Below, in pieces: positions 58,410-64,000 of a stretch of DNA of 64,000 bases. Made by a program: the position numbers and the translations under genes. Location of the stretch: NCBI GenBank assembly GCA_963971575.1, contig OZ020616.1:5848924-5912923 (forward strand), read 5' to 3'. How positions within the stretch are numbered: position 1 is the first letter of the stretch; each line of letters opens with the position of its first letter. The notes beneath the pieces are model-generated. The model worked only from the letters and a program-made list of their open reading frames with translations, had not been told where the DNA came from and made no database searches. This stretch comes from Liopterus haemorrhoidalis. Its lineage: Eukaryota; Arthropoda; Insecta; Coleoptera; Dytiscidae.

Positions 58410-58816
58410 CAGTCTGTTCCAAACGGTTAAGCGGAAATAGATTTTGCAATCTAGTTACTTTCATCGTTTAAATCGTGCCTTTCGGCCGTTTTGTTTAAGC
58501 TTTGTAAATCGTACTTAAAATAAACATTTTTTTGTTAAGGTTAATATCATTTTAAAATGTCATTTTCTTTATATTTTGATTTTTTGTGTCATTCTTAATA
58601 CAAATTTCCCATTTATTTATTTTTTTGTCATTAAAATATCTAAAAAAAATATTTAATTTTGACATATGTCATTCGTTTCCATGGTTTCATTGTTGGAATT
58701 TTAAATTTTGACATCCCAACGTGAAAAATTAAATAACCCAAGCAAGGTCCCTTCTCGTGACAACATAAAAGAACTAAATCCCCATTTAGTTCCGCTTAAC
58801 CGTTTGGAACAGACTG
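58410..58816 (+). mobile_element. MITE family Y, copy 1
   Basis: Ends CAGTCTGTTCCAAACGGTTA on the left and its near-perfect reverse complement on the right, with TA at 58408-58409 and 58817-58818. The latter TA is shared with X copy 3. Confidence 0.85.
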
Positions 58817-58818
58817 TA

Positions 58819-59502
58819 TAAGCTGGTCCCTTTTGTAAGGACAAACTAGATCTGGTTACTTTTATAGTATATTACTGACTTTACATGTCAATTAAAAATA
58901 TTCCCTACGCTGTAAAACCGACTTCAGGTTAATAGGTTATAATCATTATAATTACAGTCTGTTCCAAACGGTTAGGCGGAACTAAATGGGAATTTCGTTC
59001 TTTTAGGTTGTCACGAGAAGGGACCTTGCTTGGGTTATTTCATTTTTCACGTTGGAATGTCAAAATTTAAAATTTCAACAATGAAACCATGGAAACGAAT
59101 GACATTTGACAAATTAAATTATATTTTTCACATATTTTAATGACAAAAAAATAAATAAATGGGAAATTTGTATCAAGAATGACACAAAAAATCAAAATAT
59201 AAAGAAAATGATATTAACCTTAACCAAAAAATGTTTATTGTAATTATGATTTACAAAGCTTAAACAAAACGGCCGAAAAGCACGATTTAAAGGATGAAAG
59301 TAACTAGATTGCAAAATATAGTTCCGCCTAACCGTTTGGAACAGACTTTAAGATATCATTTTTCATTATGACATATGTCAAATGGATCGAAATTTTAAAA
59401 AAGTGACATTTTTTAATACCAACATGATATACAGTTTCAAAGGTGCAAACTATTGAAAACAAATTTTCCTCTTAGTTTGTTCTTACAAAAGTGAACAGCT
59501 TA
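58819..59502 (+). mobile_element. MITE family X, copy 3, with nested Y
   Basis: An X element split at an internal TA by Y copy 2. After removing Y2 and one TA, the sequence ATTATAATTAAGATATCATT matches X copy 2 exactly. Confidence 0.85.
58955..59348 (-). mobile_element. MITE family Y, copy 2 (nested)
   Basis: CAGTCTGTTCCAAACGGTTA on the left and TAACCGTTTGGAACAGACT on the right, with TA outside both. Opposite orientation to Y copy 1. Confidence 0.85.
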
Positions 59503-59756
59503 TAAAGTCTGTTCCAAACATAAATGCTTTTTGTGTATTATATGTTACTTTTTTTCGTATTTTATCTTTATATTATTAAATTAAACCTATATAATATAAA
59601 TAAATAGTTTTTTTTTTAATATTAATAAAACATCGATGTTTCCCATACATCGATGTTATCCCTTGGATGTTTTTTCAACAACGATTTAAAACGCCGATGT
59701 TAACATCGATGTTCAACATCGATGTTTTGCCTTCGATGTACAATCCTACCCTGTAT

Positions 59757-60425
59757 ATAACTGAATACCAAGAAACAGAGAATTTACCTTTTGCGCCCTG
59801 TGTTTTACATCAGTTTTGATAAACAATCATAGGTAATATTAACAAAGATTAACATAGTATAACATAACATAACATAACTAATCTAACCTAACCTAAACTA
59901 ACTTAACCAAAGTTCTGTTTACATTGTATCGTGTTATGATCTCATTACAAAACTTGTGGATGTAAAATGCCCCCAATTAAAAAATATTTAAAATAAACAG
60001 CGTAAGACCATAAATCATATTAATTTAGTTTATGATTTTGACATATGCGGAGATATAAATTAATTTTTAAAACAAGTTCCACCATAAAATAAAGGATTAA
60101 CTTGCTAAAATTACTATATAATTAATATTTTGAATGTTGTTACGCTGCTTTTGCTTCTATAAATCATTATTTAATTACATTTCATTTACAGTACTTACCT
60201 ATACTACCTATACAGAACAATTATTGCAACCGGTTCATTTTTTGGCTGTTAACTTTAATTTAAAATAATTCATTAATTTGTTGAAAAGAACAAATAACAA
60301 CGGCTCACATTGCGCAATACCTATAAGTGGAGAAGAGAATAGCTACTTGATATGATACCGTTGTCATAATAGCTGAGTACCCTTGAATTTGTTTCGCTAA
60401 GTTATTTTGTTTGATTTATATAGCG
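59757..60425. other. Unassigned stretch
   Basis: A short AACATAAC/CTAACCTAACC tract lies at 59854-59900. No gene. Confidence 0.35.
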
Positions 60426-60490
60426 GTTTTTTAGGGTTCCGTAGGTATGACCAAAAAACTCTTATAACGTCACTCATATTTCTGTCTGTT
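60426..60490 (-). repeat. Repeat G, copy 2
   Basis: TTTTTTAGGGTTCCGTAGG, then TATGACCAAAAAACTC and ATAACGTCACTCATATTTCT, the reverse of 46085-46145. Confidence 0.55.
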
Positions 60491-60803
60491 CTAGGGTTGT
60501 ACATCAAAGGCACAAACATCGATGTTTAACATCGATGTTAACATCGGCGCTTACTATCGATGTTGAAAAAACATCGAAGGAAAAACATCGATGTATCGGA
60601 AACATCGATGTTTTATTAATATTAAAAAAAGCTATTTATTATATAGGTTTTATTTAATAATGTTAAGATAAAATACGAAAAAAGTAACACATAATACACA
60701 AAAAGCATTTATTAGATTTTGAAATAGAAATATTCCTTTTTAATAGTAATTAATTTCACATTAATATTATTATACCCAATATAATAATCCTAATTTGTAC
60801 CTA

Positions 60804-60981
60804 CAGTCTATTCCACACGACTAGGCGGAACTAACCGCAATTTTCATTTTTGTAATTTGTCATATATTTTTTTATATATTGAAGTTGACTTTTCCTGAAC
60901 AAAATGATCAAAAGCTTCAATCAATCGGTAAAAGTAACTAGAATTGAAAATCTAGTTCCGCCTAAACCAAAGGAACAGACT
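60804..60981 (+). mobile_element. MITE family W, copy 2
   Basis: CAGTCTATTCCACACGACTA on the left, and CCTAAACCAAAGGAACAGAC on the right, with TA outside. About 178 bp; shares ends with Y but has a shorter, different core. Confidence 0.7.
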
Positions 60982-61119
60982 ATTTTTACATTTCTAAAAT
61001 GAAATATTGGATTTTATTACAATACTAATATAGTAATCTTAATGTTAATTTTATATTATTTAACATAAAAATAACACTGTCATACACAATTATTTTTATA
61101 CTTTTTAAGTTGAAATAAA

Positions 61120-61262
61120 ATCTGTTCCTTTGGTTTAGGTGGAACTAGATTTTCAATTCTAGTTACTTTTACCGATTAATTGAAGTTTTTGATCATTTTG
61201 TTCAGGAAAAGCCAACTTCAATATATAAAAAAATAGCTAATGACAACTTACAAAAATCCAGG
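61120..61262 (-). mobile_element. MITE family W, copy 3 (truncated)
   Basis: Reverse match to W copy 2 from CTGTTCCTTTGGTTTAGGTG to TGACAACTTACAAAAAT. The far end is missing. Confidence 0.7.
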
Positions 61263-61674
61263 GATTAGAGGAATAACAACTGGGAAAGTGTCAACAAGAC
61301 TCAAAAAGAAAAAGTGTGTTGGCGTCTTTGGTCGTTCGCATTGTTTGCAAAAATTAGAAGTTTCTTCTTATTTTTTCGTATTCTGCTAACTGCTAAGAAG
61401 AATAAAAACTAACACTATTAGTATTGTTATATCATAATAGATGACGCTTATATTTTGAGTACTAATTTTAATAAAAAATAAATTGTTAAGATTCCAGCGC
61501 CTCTAGCGGTAGTTTCTGAATTTCAAAGTTTAAACATCGACATCGGTAGTATAGTATTAAGTCACTGGAAATGGAGTCTAATGGAAGCACGTAGGTTCTT
61601 TCAAAATTATCGAAATTTATTAGTATATTTTATATTTGTTTTTTAATATGTACTCATAATATCTTATCACTTAA

Positions 61675-61899
61675 CACGTTCGCGGACAGTTTTGTACAAT
61701 GAGATGTACCCAAAATGTCACTTTTTTAGATATTTGTTTATAATAGGACATTTACTGTGTTTGGTATGTTCCTGATAGGACAGTTTATACTAGTTTTCAT
61801 ATACTTAAATGGAATTAAAACCTGCCTGAGCCGTCATTTGAGCATGACCTGAGCTAGGAAAAATATTCGACGGCTATAGTCGTACTGTCCGCGAACGTG
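61675..61899. mobile_element. 225-bp piggyBac-type MITE
   Basis: Perfect 15-bp inverted ends CACGTTCGCGGACAG flanked by TTAA (61671-61674 and 61900-61903). Non-coding. The ends differ from those of the piggyBac at 35384-36742. Confidence 0.85.
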
Positions 61900-61903
61900 T
61901 TAA

Positions 61904-62882
61904 ATACCTACAAAATCCTGAAATGTGCTAAAATTTACCCTTCACATAATTTTTTATTTATTAACAGCTTTACATCAAGTAAACTATGAAATATTTAAAT
62001 GCACCACTAAATTTTATCATTAAAAAGATAAATTTTGTCTAACCGACCTTGTAACTCTTATAGCTTATGAGATCCCAATGATGGAATTAAAAAAAATTAC
62101 TTGTGTATAAAAGGGAAGTTGTGGCGCCTAAACTAGGGGCGTCTATATGGTTCACTCCCTCTGACGTTTCGGGGGTTGGGAGGAAGATTGAAGGTTATGA
62201 AGAGGATTGAGGGTTAGGAGGGGCGCCAATTTCAGACTTTGCCCCAGACGTAGATTTTCCTACGCACGGTCCAACTTGTGAGGGCGCAAATAGAAACTTG
62301 ACACCCTTAATATCATTGTTACGGGTCAGATATTGCCTAACGTAACAAAAAAATTCATTCTACGTCCATGATCTGTAGGTATCAAAAATAACTACCGAAC
62401 TCAGTGATGGTCAATAAATAAAAAAGTAATGTCCGTGTATTGTGTCGTACAGACCATGCAGGCATAAAAATGATATAAACGTACCTCAAACAGGACAACG
62501 TCCCACGTACTAAAAATTAATTTGTTAAATATCCCCTTTTACGAACTCCTGTATTATCAGAATTTAATATACGGTCATTACATTGGAGTTAGTCCGAATG
62601 GATCCTCGAAAATTTACAGAGTTCGTAAAAAAGACACAAAAAAAACGATAAAATATTTCAATCCATTACTTTTAAAATTTGAACACTAAGTATTAAACAG
62701 ATATTTCCTCAACAATCACAATTAGGTGGAACATTATTACAGACGGACTTTTACTAAAATCAGTGACGTCACCGAACAATTAAAGACATATCTAAGGTGA
62801 TTCCGCAAAATCATGTGTATGAAATTTTAAATATTTACAGGAGTCAAGAAAAAAATTATAATTAAATTAAGAACTATGTATG
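61904..62882. other. Unassigned stretch
   Basis: No conserved motif found. A G-rich patch lies at 62166-62225. Confidence 0.3.
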
Positions 62883-62884
62883 TA

Positions 62885-63664
62885 TAGGGTAACTGCAGTG
62901 AATTTCGGCTATGCAGGTAATTTCGACTATCCCATTATTTCTCTAAATAATTGCTGCCATATAGCGGTAGTGTAACGTAACACTATGTTTATGTGAAAAA
63001 CTAACATCACTTTATTTTAAGCCACATGTGAATATCATTAGACGAACAGTGTAGATATTTATATTTTTTAAGTTTTAAAATATTTTTTTATTGGTTTTAA
63101 TCAGCAGTTGTTTATCAAAGGAAAGTTAAACAAAATATTTTGCATTGAATAAACTGATAAGAACTGATCCAAATACATATATATTAGCTGGTAAAATTTG
63201 ATTTTCATAATATTTTGTTACAATATCACAGGCTAAATAAAACAGATTTGATTGCAGGTAATATCGACTAGAGGAATGAAGCTACTACGGACTAGTCGAT
63301 ATTACATGCATGCATGTTTCACTTACCTAATTTGACGACAGTTAAAATCACGTCTTACTAAAAGTCTCTATTATTATATTCTTTTACCTAAATAAAATGT
63401 AAAAGAGACAAGAAACGTTGATTATCTTAAAATTTTAGGGTAGTCGATATTAACATCACTTTTTTGAAATCAACGTTTTTTTCATATTTTTTTTTATGTC
63501 GAACTTAAGTTGTAATAACAGCTTGTTTCATCGTGAAAATATTTAGCACCTAAAGATAAGTGAATGAGGTATCGATTGGGACCACTTTAATACCAAAATA
63601 TTGAATAGTACGTAAATTAAAAAATAAATAAATTTGGTAGTCGAAATTCGCTGCAGTTACCCTA
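62885..63664. mobile_element. 780-bp TA-flanked element with TIR TAGGGTAACTGCAG
   Basis: Inverted ends TAGGGTAACTGCAGYGAATT extend about 27 bp with few changes. TA outside both (62883-62884 and 63665-63666). Internal TAATATCGACTAG motifs form a second inverted pair (63255-63311). No transposase frame was recognised. Possibly pogo-related. Confidence 0.7.
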
Positions 63665-63666
63665 TA

Positions 63667-64000
63667 CAGTCTGTTCTAAACGGTTAAGCGGAACTAAATG
63701 GGAATTTAGTTCTTTTAGGTTGTCACGAGAAGGGACCTTGCTTGGGTTATTTCATTTTTCACGTTGAGATGTCAAAATTTAAAATTCCAACAATGAAACC
63801 ATGGAAACGAATGACATATGTCAAAATTAAATATTTTTTTAAATATTTTATTGACAAAAAAATAAATAAATGGGAAATTTGTATTAAGAATGACACAAAA
63901 AATCAAAATATAAAGAAAATGACATTTTAAAATAATATTAACCTTAACCAAAAAATGTTTATTGTAAGTATGATTTACAAAGCTTAAACAAAACGGCCGA
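63667..64000 (+). mobile_element. MITE family Y, copy 3 (cut by window end)
   Basis: CAGTCTGTTCTAAACGGTTA starts directly after the TA that also closes the 62885-63664 element. 334 bp are visible of an expected ~400. An open frame at 63742-63930 is chance. Confidence 0.8.

Larger units (their letters stand above)
57047..59748 (+). mobile_element. hAT transposon Z with CATCGATG repeats and five nested MITEs
   Basis: Perfect 8-bp TSD CCCTGTAT at 57039-57046 and 59749-59756. Ends TAGGGATGGG... and (reversed) TAGGATTGTACATCG. Both subterminal regions carry several ACATCGATGT palindromes. The 5' part (57047-57427) is non-coding, then only the C-terminal transposase frame remains. The 3' part holds insertions X1, X2, Y1, X3 and, inside X3, Y2. 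Confidence 0.9.
60492..61553 (-). mobile_element. hAT family Z, copy 2, deleted and 5'-eroded
   Basis: 60492-60725 matches the Z 3' end in reverse (TAGGGTTGTACATC, ACATCGATGT repeats). 61295-61553 matches the Z 5' region in reverse (AAATTAGAAGTTTCTTCTTA, CCTCTAGCGGTAGTTTCTGA). The transposase is gone. Two W MITEs lie between. The outer 5' terminus is missing. Confidence 0.75.

Noticed and set aside
59854..59900. CTAACCTAACC tract resembling the insect telomere repeat (TTAGG)
   Set aside because: Only two or three imperfect units, best read as local sequence simplicity.

Overview
The window looks like repeat-dense, AT-rich nuclear DNA of an insect. This rests on many decayed mariner, hAT, piggyBac, pogo and PIF/Harbinger-type DNA transposons, Jockey/CR1-, RTE- and R4-type non-LTR retrotransposons, a Penelope-like element, tRNA-derived SINEs and abundant microsatellites. 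The species cannot be named from this. I found no host protein-coding gene, rRNA gene or functional tRNA gene. Almost every recognisable reading frame is a transposase or reverse-transcriptase remnant with stops, frameshifts or deletions.

Layout. 1-9 kb: an RNase H-type non-LTR tail split by a hAT MITE with a perfect 8-bp target-site duplication (TSD), a hAT-like element with internal minisatellite, a broken reverse transcriptase, a hAT MITE next to a solitary mariner end, a PIF/Harbinger MITE and a DDE transposase tail. 9.4-14.2 kb: two ~450-bp arms in inverted orientation enclose 3.9 kb holding smaller elements. 14.8-19.7 kb: two different mariner pseudogenes, an RTE-like reverse transcriptase and a C-terminal nuclease domain of an R4-type retroelement. 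20.6-28 kb: a Jockey/CR1-like retrotransposon with an inserted microsatellite-bearing element, a second mariner copy, a 538-bp repeat with a GC-rich hairpin and a hAT remnant. 28.4-32.4 kb: a Tigger/pogo-type element carrying two nested insertions, then a hAT with a nested TA-type MITE. 33.5-41.6 kb: a 337-bp tandem repeat, a piggyBac pseudogene with a SINE, a pogo element with a nested retrotransposon, a full-length dead mariner and a PIF/Harbinger MITE. 42-48.6 kb: second copies of several families plus microsatellites. 49-52.3 kb: a Penelope-like GIY-YIG remnant split by a THAP-domain transposon, hammerhead-like motifs, and a non-LTR tail split by a SINE. 53-64 kb: another mariner, tandem arrays, and a hAT of 2.7 kb (57047-59748) whose 3' part holds five TA-type MITE insertions.

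How the parts relate: this is a stratified transposon graveyard. TSDs and interrupted reading frames give relative ages. The elements do not form a pathway. The most informative points are the exact nesting events, the families present in several copies that I could not match to a named family, and the hairpin or ribozyme-like structures. All assignments come from reading motifs by eye; no search was run.
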